DNA of 64,000 nucleotides from Oopsacas minuta (Eukaryota; Porifera; Hexactinellida; Lyssacinosida; Leucopsacidae): positions 845,151 to 909,150 of the forward strand of contig JAKMXF010000343.1 of the NCBI GenBank assembly GCA_024704765.1, in the 5' to 3' direction. The translations under genes were made by a program, and so were the position numbers. The notes under the pieces are model-generated. The model was not told the origin of the DNA. It did no database searches and was given only the letters and a program-made list of their open reading frames with translations. Positions 11,618 through 22,925 of this stretch are shown piece after piece; the first letter of the stretch is position 1; each line of letters begins with the position of its first letter.

Positions 11618-13682
11618 TCATTTGGCGATCTGAGCCTGTTTACTTTTCACCAATTGGTCTATTTCTACAATCAAATTTGAAACACTGAGGCGAAGCAAAT
11701 CATGTAGGTGTCCATCAGTCAATCGTGACTGAGTTTTGGATTTCACGATTTTCATTCTGGAAAGGTTTGTTCGCAAATATAAGTACTGCCGAATAAAGCA
11801 GCCATTCGCATGGCAAGGGCACAAACATTCGGGAAAATACTTGAAGGCAGAGTATGATAAAATTGCAGTGCGAACAACTCTCTAAGTTTTTACCTAAGAT
11901 CGTTATTTGACTGCAGATCTATGATTTCTAATTGCAGATCCTCCCAAAGTCCCTCCACATCAACAATAAATGGATCTGCAAACATTAAAATATCCTTTGA
12001 GTATGCATAAAAATCTTCAAATCGTCGTTTGAACTGTTCTTTGAGTGATTCAATGGCAATCTTTGCCCATGATTCGGGAAATGGTATGGTAACTGATACA
12101 TCATTCTTGACAATTGGCATAGTTTAAAAAGCGTCAAATTGCTTGTTGAAAGTTCTTTTTCAAAAAGGCATAATTTTGAATCAAAGGATTTAACGTCATA
12201 AAACATTTGATTGACTAGCTTCCCTTTCCCCTGAAGCCGTAAGTTGAGATCATTAAGGTGCTGTGTGACATCCGCTAGAAATGCAAGCTGCCATACCCAT
12301 TTGCCATCAGACAGTTCACCTACTGGACGCCCCTTTGTAGTCATGAAATAATCTCTTTCTTTACGTAGCTCAAAGAATCGCTTCAAACTTTACCACGGCT
12401 AAGCCAACGTACTTCACTGTGGTAGATTACATCGTCATAATCTGTGTCTACCTCCTTCGAAAAACTCTGAAATTGACGATGGTTCAGAGCATGTGCACGG
12501 ATATAATTTACTGTTTTAAATACTGTCTTCATCACACAGTCCAAGTCAAGTGATTTTGCACAAAGCGCTTGTTGGTGAATGAGACAGTGAAGGGCGATGG
12601 GAAAATTCGTACCAACATCCTCCATATGATTATTTATTCGTCCAATTAATCCAATCTTCCTTCCAACCATACTTTTGGCCCCATCTGTTGTAATGGATGT
12701 GAGTTTCTTCCAATCTAGATTCAGGGATCGTAATGTTTCATGAAGTTTTTCGAAAACATCATGTCCTGTTGTAGTCCCTTTCAAGCTATGTAGAGCAGCT
12801 AATTCTTCAGTTATATGGAAGTCTTTGTCAATACCACGTATAAAAACTAGAAGTTGACTTGTATCACTCACATCACAACTTTCGTCTAACCCAATTGAAA
12901 AACGTTCAAATTTATCTTTAACGTTCAACAACTGTGATCGTAGATTGTCACTTATTTCTTCCATACGTCGTGTAACAATGCTAGCAGACAAACTTACAGC
13001 CTCGAACAAATTCATTTTGTCAGGACATATACAATCCACCACTTTGAGTAAGCATTTTTCAACATATTCGCCATCGCAAAACGGTTTACTACTTTGTGCA
13101 ATAATCTGTGACACATAATATGTCGCAAAAATAGTGGCAGAATCTTCATTCACTTTCTTTTTGAATAAGTTCATTTGAGATAATCGATTCCTTTTTAAAT
13201 ATTCGAGTTTGTCTAAGAAAGAAAATTGATAAAACATTGTACTTTAAACTAAAACACTCAGAGTAGAGAGGGAAAGTCGGTTATAATATATTGCACTCAG
13301 ACATTAAGTTACTACTTTACTATGTACTAATTCCACGCTAGAAGCGGTGCACATTTATCCGATATCTACTACAGGGGCGGTGCACACTGAAAGGTCAGAC
13401 AAGCATGAACAAAAACATTTGAACTGTTTCCGCTACCTCTGTACTGATAAAATGTGTTGTAATATTACCTGCACGTAGGTTTTCTGTAAATTGCTCGTAA
13501 TCTACTTTAAGCTTTGTATCGTAATGCTTACGAATGTTACGCTCTTTAAAAACCGAAATTGCCTCATTGCAAATCAAACAAGACACTTTTATCTCTATTT
13601 TGTATACAAAAATAAGTTTCTGTCCATCTATCTTTAAATCCTCGATGTTCTTCCTCGATTTTTCACTTTTTCGGGATTGACA
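11618..13682 (-). pseudogene. hAT transposase (ZBED5/SCAND3-like), copy 2
   Basis: This is the mirror of copy 1: every open piece has the same length and, as far as I can compare, the same residues. These are the BED finger at about 13475-13586, the 284-codon catalytic frame at 12383-13237, and the pieces at 11985-12386, 11890-12120 and 11618-11824. The same frameshifts and stop are present. The coding part lies entirely on the far side of the Tc1 insertion, which sits in the 3' noncoding part just after the last codon. Identical lesions in two independently inserted copies imply that the parent was already defective, or that the copies were homogenised later. Confidence 0.85.
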
Positions 13683-14150
13683 TTCTATATTTGTACTTTC
13701 TAAATTTTGTGGAATCAGAAAATTGATAGCAATTAGATATAAATATGAAATTGAAAGAACAGAATCCTTTCTAATAAGTTTTAGGCTTCTAATATGATAT
13801 TGTCAGCTTAAAAGCGTCGAAAACAAATAATTATTTCTATCAGTCAACTATAGATTAGCTTCCAACAAAAGTGTAAATGGACGAAGAGCTAAATATTTCA
13901 ATTGGCCAATATTCTTTGGCGGGACGCATATTAGGCTTTTGCGGGCTGCAGTTTGGGGACCCCTGGTATAGGGGGTGGCCGTTAGGCAGGTTTGGTAGTA
14001 TACACACATACCCACAGATTAAATGTGTTCAAATAGCTTTTGAGTCGTATTGCTTCAAGTTCTGTTTACCTAAATTTGTCCTCCGAAAAATGAATTTATG
14101 AATTTATGAATTTAGCGCATTATTTGGACTGTAGCATCTCTTTGATATAC

Positions 14151-14520
14151 ATTAGGCCGGATCGAGAAAAGTATAAATCGTCGGTTCAACTTCTACCTAT
14201 GGGAATTGTTGCCTTTACCATTTTCTAGGAAAATGCGAGACTTAAATTTGAAAAATATTTCGATTTGACCCTTGCGGTTTTATATTTTTGCTGTGTCACT
14301 TTCGAAAATTGATTTTATATTGTCCGAATTTTCAAATTCCTTTGACTTAGCCCCTTTATATATATTATTTGGTAATAGTAAGTCGCATATTTGCTATTGA
14401 ATGGTATATTAATCGAATTTCTATGTCCAAGGATACTTAAGTTATCAAGATTTCTTTTGCATATTCTATCATACCCCAATATTATTACCCACCCCCCTTT
14501 TTTCCGATTATTTGAAAATT
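14151..14520 (+). repeat. left long terminal inverted repeat
   Basis: Matches the reverse complement of 16992-17357 with only a few differences and short indels, for example cataccccaat/catacccTaat and a c-tract length difference. Confidence 0.9.
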
Positions 14521-14575
14521 ATTAGCTTTTTTATCTATCGTGGTATATGATTCAATTATGTTATATCAAGTATAT

Positions 14576-16750
14576 TTAACATGCATAATCTTTCTTTGAC
14601 TCAAATGCGGGCATTTTTTCTCTTGATGTTAGGGTTGAAAGAATTAATCCATGTCTCGCATCTTCTCCTGTTACTGAACACGAACTTTTAGTGACTAATT
14701 GAATAGTTCTTTCAACAGCTTGTGTATGATATGGATATGCTTGAATTTCTAGTGGAGTACGTACACAATTAATTAGTACTTCTTTTGAGAGGTATCTTGT
14801 AAAAGCGGTTCTGTGATAAAAGAGGTTTCCCAATCAATCATATCCACATATGTTTCAGCAGTGAACCTAATTGAAGGAAGATTAAATGGGCGAATTTCAA
14901 TCGGTCTAAATGATGAACTGTTAATTCGGATATCTAAAATAGTCTTCACTGCCTTTTGTCTAATTTGTTCATCATTATCTGCAAGCATCGATAACAGGAG
15001 ATTTTCTGGATGACAAAAATATGAGTTTCTCTGTATCACATCGCAAATTACTTCTTGGTCAGACTCCGGTAGATCTGGTAGCAAAGATATCGCAAAAAAC
15101 ATATTTTTAGGTCCATCTGTGCAAATCGGGTTACTCTTGATTCTAAACCAAACTGGTGCATAATAATTGACAATAAAATTGACAAGTCGGGATAATTCAG
15201 GTGTGGGATGTATCGTAGAAATGTACGACCTAAGTAATCTGTTGACCAGTGTTGTCCATCTAGCATGATGTATAGGACCAGGTTGCATCGATGCCAGTTC
15301 AGATGAGCAAATACCAGTCTGAACTGCATGGCAGATATTATATAGATATTTCTGATCTTTATTTAAATTCTTGAGACTATCGTAATCAATAAGTTGAGTT
15401 TTACCGCATAAAGGATGATACGCTGCAATTGGTTTGCAAGTAAAATCACAATTAAGTTCTTTACCAATTACTCCTTTAAAAGAATTGGGTCCACTGGTTT
15501 TTCCATCTATTATTTGAAAGAGATGCCTCAATGGAAGTTCATTACCATGTAATTGGCAAATAAACCAGTGGAGTGGTTTTGCGAACTCTAGTTCAAGTAA
15601 TCTAATACACCCATTGTAGATTCCAGTGTTAACACGAGCTCCATCAGCTCCAACCGCCATTAAATTTGAATTACGCTCCCTGCAAAGATCAGTCAATTCC
15701 TTTGCTATATCTTTGGCTTTACCAGAACTTGGTGTTATATGGCCAACATACTGATTCTCCGGTTCAGATAAGACAGTATAATGTTCTTCATTTGCAGTAT
15801 CCTGATGCAAATGTCCATCTTCTCTTTCTACCAGTACTCGAGTTTTGATCTTTACGGCCATCAAAATATGTTGCAGATATATCATTGATAGTTTCGTGAG
15901 CCTCATTAGCCAATTCCTTTCTCACAGAGAATCTAGATCTATGGAGTTTGTTTCTATCAATAATTTGACTATCTTCTTCCTGTGTGATACTACCGTAATC
16001 TTGCAGTACTGCGTTAGCTATAGCTGCGCCTGCCCGATCGCTAATTTGATATCTATCACACATTATGGCTAAATTTCGTAATTGATTATGATTACGTGTA
16101 TACTTGTGAGTATTAGATATGCTCGAGTCAAAAGATTCAAACTCTTCAAAGTCACATTCTATAAATTCTTGCGAAGGTTGAACTGCATGTAATCTCTTCA
16201 TTTCCCTTTCTTCTCTTTCATATTGTGCCTCTTTTCTTTTTTGTTTAACAAAATTTTTAGAGGTTGTCATGCAGTCCAAGCTGGATATAAATAATTTTCG
16301 AGCGTTTCGCTGATCAAAGAGAAATGGCCACTCACGGCGTGGTATCTTTTTATCGAGAGAGCAAAAACATTTACCTTCCTGAATTAGGCATTTGCAACTT
16401 GAGACATCGAACAAGACATTGAATTCGGAAATAATAGGCTGTATACGGTCAGGTTGTTGCTTGTTTTGGATACTTTTTCCATAGTATTTAGCTCTCTCAA
16501 TAATATCAGAATTGATGTACTGTTTTATTTTGAGTTCTGATATAGTGGGTATGGAAGCCAAATTATAGATACGCACTAATACTTCAGTTAGTTCTTTCGC
16601 TATATCATCTCTAGTTGATTTAGAATCTTCATTTCTAAGCATTCTATAATGATTGTATAGATCTAGTTTTGTTGGAATTTGATTTTCTGGAATGGGTCCT
16701 GGATAGCCAAAAATAGGATGAAATACTTTACTACGCGTGTTTTCTGCCAT
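14576..16750 (-). pseudogene. Cc8L18.2-like transposon protein, two frameshifts
   Basis: The start is the ATG at 16748-16750 (MAENTRSKVFHPIFGYPG). The first frame runs to 15788 and covers an N-terminal region with a Cys cluster (SSCKCLIQEGKCFCSLDKK) and a charged, coiled-coil-like segment (KQKRKEAQYEREEREMKRLH). After a one-base shift at the AAAA in 15846-15852, a second frame (15906-14773) continues with MAVGADGARVNTG, FICQLHGNELPLRHLFQ, and FRIKSNPICTDGPKNMFFA. After another shift near 14785 the tail reads PYHTQAVERTIQLVTKSSCS. This order is that of a widespread animal repeat protein first noted next to parasitoid-wasp viral DNA. The GADG motif and spaced acidic residues suggest a DDE-like nuclease, but this is inference. 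The first frameshift is also present in copy 2. Confidence 0.75.
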
Positions 16751-16991
16751 TTCAAAAATAAATATATTTTAGGAATATGATCACTCAATAATATGAATGA
16801 TTTGATCGAGCATTGATATAGATACTATAATTGACCATAAATTCCATGCTAGATAAATGGTAACTAAGTTAGAACAAGAGATAAGGAATGTTGGCAAAAT
16901 TTCTTTGTGGTAACCTATTGAGGAATTTGGATCTAGATAAAGAAATATACTAAGTTTGGTGATTATATAGCTAGTTTTACTAAGAATATAG

Positions 16992-17357
16992 AATTTTCAA
17001 ATAATCGGAAAAAAGGGGGGTAATAATATTAGGGTATGATAGAATATGCAAAAGAAATCTTGATAACTTAAGTATCCTTGGACATAGAAATTCGATTAAT
17101 ATACCATTCAATAGCAAATATGCGACTTACTATTACCAAATAATATATATAAAGGGGCTAAGTCAAAGGAATTTGAAAATTCGGACAATATAAAATCAAT
17201 TTTCGAAAGTGACACAGCAAAAATATAAAACCGCAAGGGTCAAATCGAAATATTTTTCAAATTTAAGTCTCGCATTTTCCTAGAAAATGGTAAAGGCAAC
17301 TTTTCCCATAGGTAGAAGTTGAACCGACGATTTATACTTTTCTCGATCCGGCCTAAT
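16992..17357 (-). repeat. right long terminal inverted repeat
   Basis: Partner of 14151-14520. A third, slightly diverged copy of this repeat is at 60342-60715. Confidence 0.9.
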
Positions 17358-17361
17358 ATAC

Positions 17362-18273
17362 ATATACATATTGAATATAGTAAGATGTGCATATAGAATA
17401 TACAGATAGCTATATACAAGATACTAATAACCCAAATTTAGCAAAGTCCCAGATCCTCATAGAGCAACACAGATATATATTCTTGACAACATATGGAAGG
17501 GGTTACAACGATTGAGTTATATAACACTTGAGAAAAGATGTATACCGCATAGTAACAAGGAAAATACTAATCCATAAATAATTTGTCCATCACTGAACTT
17601 AAAATGAATTCATTAGACACATTATTTCCCAAGTTTCATCAATTTATAGGTTTGATGTAGATTTAGCTAAAATTATTCTTCTGGTGTATTATTGACCCAG
17701 GGTCATTGGTAGGGGCGTCACAATGATCACAATTGTGACAAGACCCGGGTCATAAAGGGTCCAGTGTCAGCTTAATTCATAACGAATTTCAAAATAATGT
17801 GGCCAAACTGTGCGGAATGTCGTGCATACCAATCCAGTCATTCAAACCTCTCCTTAGTTATAAACTGACAATTTGACGGAGACAAGGACTAATCAAGCAG
17901 TACGTCCTGCCTTAACTCATTCAACCTAGACCTTGCATTTTCATCTTGGATTGCTGTCGCATAAAACTTGGTAACTACACAGGGCTGCATAAATATATAT
18001 TTCAGTACACAATCTAAGTCATCCAATTTTTCTAATACAACTTTTCGTGCTGAGTTTGAAAACGCATCCATTTATGGCCATCACGTCAGGATTTTATAGT
18101 ATAGAACAAGGCTTGTATTCGAATAGTCATTTTAACATCAATATATATGGTTAAATAAAATGTTCCCAACCTCAAATTTTCATGTGTAAATATGCTTAAA
18201 TAATATATTTCTTGTTCACTACATACTTCTACATATGAAAGGACATATACCATGTGTTATTCTATAAATTTTC
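17362..18273. other. intergenic, one unrecognised 60-codon frame
   Basis: Two small palindromic motifs (gacccgggtc and cacaattgtg) lie at about 17720-17760. A minus-strand frame at 17889-18071 (contains LDDLDCVLKYIFMQPCVVTK) is not recognised. It lies just 3' of the repeat-protein pseudogene and could be part of the same element. Confidence 0.35.
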
Positions 18274-19989
18274 TTAAGAACCTAGATTAGGACTCCAAGA
18301 ACTTCCTTTTATGAGATTTTCTCGCGTAATGTATGCCACACAATCTCGCTTCAGGCTCCAACAGTAGTCCGCCCTCATTTTAATGTCATACCTTCCTTGG
18401 TAACGCTCTTCCATCATTTGAACGTCCTGATGAAACAGTTCACCCTGCTCATCCGATATGTCTCCAAGGTTTGTTGGGAAGTCATCCAAGTGGCTATGTA
18501 AAAAATGAATTTTGATGCTCATATTACATCCCAACTTATGAAAGCTTTCGAGCAAACGATTGATTAAATTCACATAATTATAGTCTCTTATATTTCCTAA
18601 GAAGCCTTACACAACCGATACAAAGGCTTGCTATGTACTCAGTATTCAACATATGAGCAGTGAAATTGGGATTTTTCATCAATTTTGGGATGTCTGGCCC
18701 ATTAAAGATACCAGATTTGACTTTTTCATCGCTCAGCCGGTGGAATCGTGAGCCAAGGTATTTAAAACAATCCCTATCCCTGTTAAGAGCTCTTACGAAT
18801 TGCTTAATTAACCCGAGTTTAATATGCAAAGGTGGAAAACAATCTTTTCCCGACCAGTGCTTCGTTGATCACATTAGCACAACCAACAATTAAATTTTCT
18901 CTTTTTGGCCACTCCTTTCTGATCCAATGTTCATTCTTCGCTCTACTATCCCACATACACAAAGAACAAGGATATTTTGTGTACCCACTTTGTTGCCCGA
19001 GAAGGAAGCAAAGCATTTTTAGATCTAGACAAGATGATCCACTTATGAAAATCGTATCTAATTAATTGTAAAACCAGATTGGCATTTTCATATTTTTCAC
19101 TTAATGTAACAGAATGAACAAGGGATATTGAGCCAAACTGATTGCCATTGTGAAGTAAACAACTTTTAAACTCCTTTTTGAGCAATCAATAAAAAGTCTC
19201 CATTCATTAGCATCATATGTTTTCAGACCAAGTTCTTTTAACAGGCCCTCAATGTCACGACAGTAAACACAATTTTCACGTTGAGCAAAAGATCGTAAGA
19301 ACTCCTGTTCTCTATGACGATAATATGAAATCCTAGTGTATGGACCCAACAAATTCTTTTGATTAAGCCTAGATGCTAGTAGTTTGGAAGCAGCTTTTGA
19401 CAAACCAGATCACGAACCAAGTCATTTAACTCTTCTTGGTTAAATGTTTGCAGTGGTTTAGATTTGATAAATTCTTCATCTCTACTCTCATCAGGCGACT
19501 CCACATCATCAATTTTCTGGTTCTGGATAAGGTAAAAATTGATGACAATCAGTAATTACAGGTCCAAGTTCAGGATTTTTCCAAATGAAACCGGAATTTC
19601 ATCACTATTTTGAACCGGCCTTATTGCGGAAGGTATAGAGGGATACTGTATTCTTTATTTGTTCCTTCTGATTGAAACCTAGTGTTTTGACCATACAGAA
19701 GTAGCAATCATCAAAATGATTTGTCGGTTCTCTCCATATCATAGGAATTCCAAATTGCATTGACATTAGTTTGCTACGTGACCAGTTAATAAATTCATCA
19801 AGCATTTCTGAAAACTATATGTGGTGACCACTCTTTGTCTTGGTCGCCCAATTGCATCCCAAAATATGCATGGTATAAATTGCGTACTACATCATCTATC
19901 ACCCGTTTCTGTGTTGGAAATGTTAGCTCTCCACAAATAGAGCAGAAAATATTGGGATCATTAGAACATTTCCTCCTTGAAGATGCCAT
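18274..19989 (-). pseudogene. unclassified dispersed animal repeat protein, copy 1
   Basis: Probably starts at the ATG at 19987-19989 (MASSRRKCSNDPNIFCSICG). Conserved order: an N-terminal CSIC finger-like motif with YFGMQLGDQDKEWSP; FGIPMIWREPTNHFDDCYFC; LLASRLNQKNLLGPYTRISY with YYRHREQEF; LLHNGNQFGSISLVHSV; LLGQQSGYTKYPCSLCMWDS; PPLHIKLGLIKQFVRALNRD; and CNMSIKIHFLHSHLDDFPTN with EERYQGRYDIKMRADYCWSL. This is a protein repeated in many copies in arthropod and cnidarian genomes and treated there as uncharacterised; I infer a transposon origin. At least six frame changes disrupt it. The copy at 29446-30992 has the same architecture. Confidence 0.7.
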
Positions 19990-21616
19990 AAAACAATTCG
20001 CTAAAATACAAATAAGTGTTAATATCTTACTATAACTCTCTCTATACATAGTGACTATAAGCCTACTAAATAGCATGCATAAGAATAACACTATTCTATT
20101 AATATCTCAGCTAAAGTTAGGATTCCTTATACTATGAATGAAATTTCCACGATAAAATGTGCCTGACTCCGAATAAACAGAGTTTTGGAACACCCAAATA
20201 TCTAGTAATAGAAAACACAATAGCAAGGAATATGATGTGTTCTAGAAACACCGTTAAACAACAAATCACATAATTAAAACTTGGGAAGACTAGGCCTAGA
20301 TGAAACTGCGCCAAAAATTACGAAACATCAACATCAAAAAATCTGGACGTGATGGGCACAAATGAATGGCGTTTTTGGCCTCAGAGGCTAAAAGTTAGTT
20401 AGAAATAATCAATGGGATAGTTTGTGTAAAAATACTATTGCCCAGTGCTATATGTCAGGCTAGATAGCTAAAGTTTCAAGGACACCCGAAACAAGACAGG
20501 GCCAGTACGCATTGTCGACGGCTCTGTATTGATCCATAATTATAAAATCGGAACAAGTGCCTGGGATTACGTCATAGGTAAATTCGCAGATATGTTATAG
20601 AAAATGCAATTGTATATTGAAATCTAAGTTGTCTATTTATACATGTGAAAACTACATGATGCTTATTCCAAATTTTATGTGATTGGCTTAGTCCAGATTT
20701 CTCTATAATTGCTATTTTTCAACACTGTGTAGTATTGTTATCAGCATTTGCAAATATTTGCTGTTACTTAGATATTTATAGTAAAAATTTCTAAATATTG
20801 TAATAATGCTGTTTTACTTGGGTGATCGAATAAGCTGATTTCGAATTTAGCGCTTTAAATACCTTACATTTAAGAAATTATTGTTCATATAAAGTAATTC
20901 GATGCACGAAGTGCCAAGGTATATGCGAACACAGAGTGTTCGCAAGCTGCAAGGTGAGAGCAAATGAAGTGGCTAGTAATTATACATATTAGAAAGCACC
21001 AGTTACCCTGTTGTTTGAAAACAGAAATACTATTAAGACCAAATTATGACGCATTTGTCACTAGTAAATCGAATAAGCACATCAATCTAGTATGGTGTGG
21101 CGGACAAAATTAAAATGAATTCGATAGCAAACCAGTAAATTTGAATAGGTTGAAAGAATTGGTACGATCAACTTTAATGAATTGAAAGATTTGGATCCAA
21201 GAAAAATGACTTGGTAAACCAGCACTGAGTTTTGTTGTAAATTCGAATAAATTGCATCTCCGTAGCAAAATTACAAAAATTAGCCTATCGATCTGAAGTT
21301 ATAAATGCATTATCTCAGCATTGTCAGTCATAAATAGTAGACATTAGTAAAAGAGTAATCGAAAGTTAGCAAATACATAGGATGCAAATCGGTTATTGGA
21401 CAGTAGGTAACGGCAATGAGACAAATATATCTCGTAATGCCTTTTGGTGATTAATCATAATTTCACACCTTTCTATCTCAAAAGATTGCTCGAGAATAGG
21501 TTTCAACATTTTGTAATGGGTAATTGGGTGCGTAGAGTCCAAGATCTTCAGAGCCTAATAGCAACAAATTCACATATTAATCACTCGATTAATCATATTT
21601 TTAATCCTTTTAAAGT
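19990..21616. other. intergenic, nothing recognised
   Basis: AT-rich sequence without recognisable coding similarity. No transposon ends were identified for the element to its left. Confidence 0.45.
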
Positions 21617-21618
21617 TA

Positions 21619-22923
21619 CGAGGGGCACTCGAAAAGTTTTGTCGTTTATATACTTAAATAATAGGTATTACATATTATATGGTCACATTTTTCAAAATAC
21701 TCGCCCTAACACTCTATACACCTTTTCATGCGTTTAAACCCGGTATCAAAGCACTTTTCCATTCTTCTTTAGGTATCTCCACAATTGCTAAGAAAAGTGC
21801 CCGGGCAACTCTTCATTGCTGAAAAATCTCCTCCCACGAAGTTGATCTTTCAACTTTGGGAATAACCAAAAATCGCAAGGGGGTAGATCTAGACTGTAGG
21901 GTGGGTGGGGTAGCGTTCCGATCCTATAATTCCCTAAAAATTCACGAGTTCTTAGTGCTGTATGCGATGAAGCATTATCGTGGTGAAGCAGGATTCCTCG
22001 GACACCTGACTTCTCACGTTGTTTTTCGATAGCACTGAATACTTTCGGAAGACATAGTGTGGTATACCAATCAGCGGTGACTGTCTCCCTATCCTCAAAT
22101 GCAATTCTTTCAACAAATCCATTACGTCTAAAGAAAATCACCCACATCTGCTTTCGACTGATCTAATTCTCCGGACCTTTGTTGGAGGTAAACCACCTTC
22201 TTCGACCCACTCCTTAGAATGTCTCTTCGTTTCTAGATCATAGTGGTATATCCATGTCTCATCGCCTGTGAGTATTTCAGAAACAGCTCTAGAAGTTCCA
22301 TTAACAAATCTTTTAAGCATAATTTTGCAAAAGTCCACTCGGCACTTTTTCTGATCGGACGACAAAGAATGCGGGATCCAACGTGCACATAACTTTCTAA
22401 GACCGAGCTCTTTATGTAAGATGACGTTTATACTCCCCGATGACAATTTGGTTTCATGTTCTAACTGAGCGTAAGTAACATGAGGGTCTTTTGTTACTTC
22501 GTCCAACACCAGCTCTACATTTTCGACCGTGTGTGTAATACTGGGCCTACCAGGACGGGGACCATCTTCAAGAATACAATTTCCATGCATAAACTCTGAG
22601 TACCATCGCTCTACTGTTCTCAAACAAGGAGCTATATTTGGGAAGCGCTTCTGCAAAGTTTAGTGTATTTCCAAACGGCTTTTCTCAAGTTTGAACAAAA
22701 TTAAAATCATCGCTCTAAAATCGCGTTTTGTGAGGTCAGATTCTGGTTGAGGAATCATACAAGCTATAGCTTTTAGAAATCAAGCAATTCGAAAAGTACA
22801 AAAGATAAACTGATGAAATTTGTTGTGACGTAAATAATATGCGTCTAAATATATATAAAATAATTTTATTAGAAAATACTTGTGGTTTAATAACAAACGA
22901 CAAAACTTTTCGAGTGCCCTTCG
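21619..22923 (-). mobile_element. mariner transposon
   Basis: 1305 bp with inverted terminal repeats of about 29 bp (CGAGGGGCACTCGAAAAGTT left; CGAAGGGCACTCGAAAAGTT right, one mismatch), flanked by TA at 21617-21618 and 22924-22925. The transposase remnant is on the minus strand. Confidence 0.95.
21700..22758 (-). pseudogene. mariner (DD34D) transposase, broken
   Basis: Probable start at the ATG at 22756-22758 (MIPQPESDLTKRDFRAMILI). A TAA at 22660-22662 interrupts it, and the frame then continues through the helix-turn-helix region (CLRTVERWYSEF, GRPSI) to the first catalytic Asp in LTGDETWIYHYD. After a shift near 22140 it continues with LHHDNASSHT (second Asp) and SLDLPPCDFWLFPKLK (third Asp). 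I count 34 residues between second and third Asp, the mariner signature. Another stop follows FSNEELPGHFS at 21788, and the C-terminal part (near 21700-21780, with a recognisable 'ECEGEYFEK'-like end) is scrambled by shifts. Confidence 0.93.
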
Positions 22924-22925
22924 TA

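Larger units (their letters stand above)
10050..13965 (-). mobile_element. hAT transposon family 2, copy 2 (inverted, split by a Tc1)
   Basis: Termini are CAGGGGTCCCCAACC at 10050 and the complement of caggggtccccaaact ending at 13965. Removing the 1369-bp Tc1 plus its 2-bp TA duplication leaves 2545 bp, exactly the length of copy 1. Substitutions are very rare: I saw one at the base matching 9528 (c versus a) and two in the outer terminus. Flanks are atttatgg (10042-10049) and gtataggg (13966-13973). Confidence 0.95.
14151..17357 (-). mobile_element. long-TIR DNA transposon encoding a Cc8L18.2-like protein, copy 1
   Basis: A 3207-bp element whose ends are about 370-bp inverted repeats starting ATTAGGCCGGATCGAGAAAA on both sides. 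The repeats extend inward to the ccgattatttgaaaatt block near 14520 and 16992. Immediately outside, atac occurs on both sides (14147-14150 and 17358-17361), a candidate 4-bp target duplication. The gene on the minus strand fills the interior. The superfamily was not established; a 4-bp duplication would be compatible with Sola-type elements but four bases can match by chance. Confidence 0.8.

Noticed and set aside
13877-14101. 74-codon open frame crossing the hAT terminus at 13965
   Set aside because: It reads through the terminal repeat and flanking DNA, so it is fortuitous.
17690-17780. Possible regulatory palindromes gacccgggtc and cacaattgtg
   Set aside because: Both are 10 bp, expected by chance at this scale, and no gene start is nearby.
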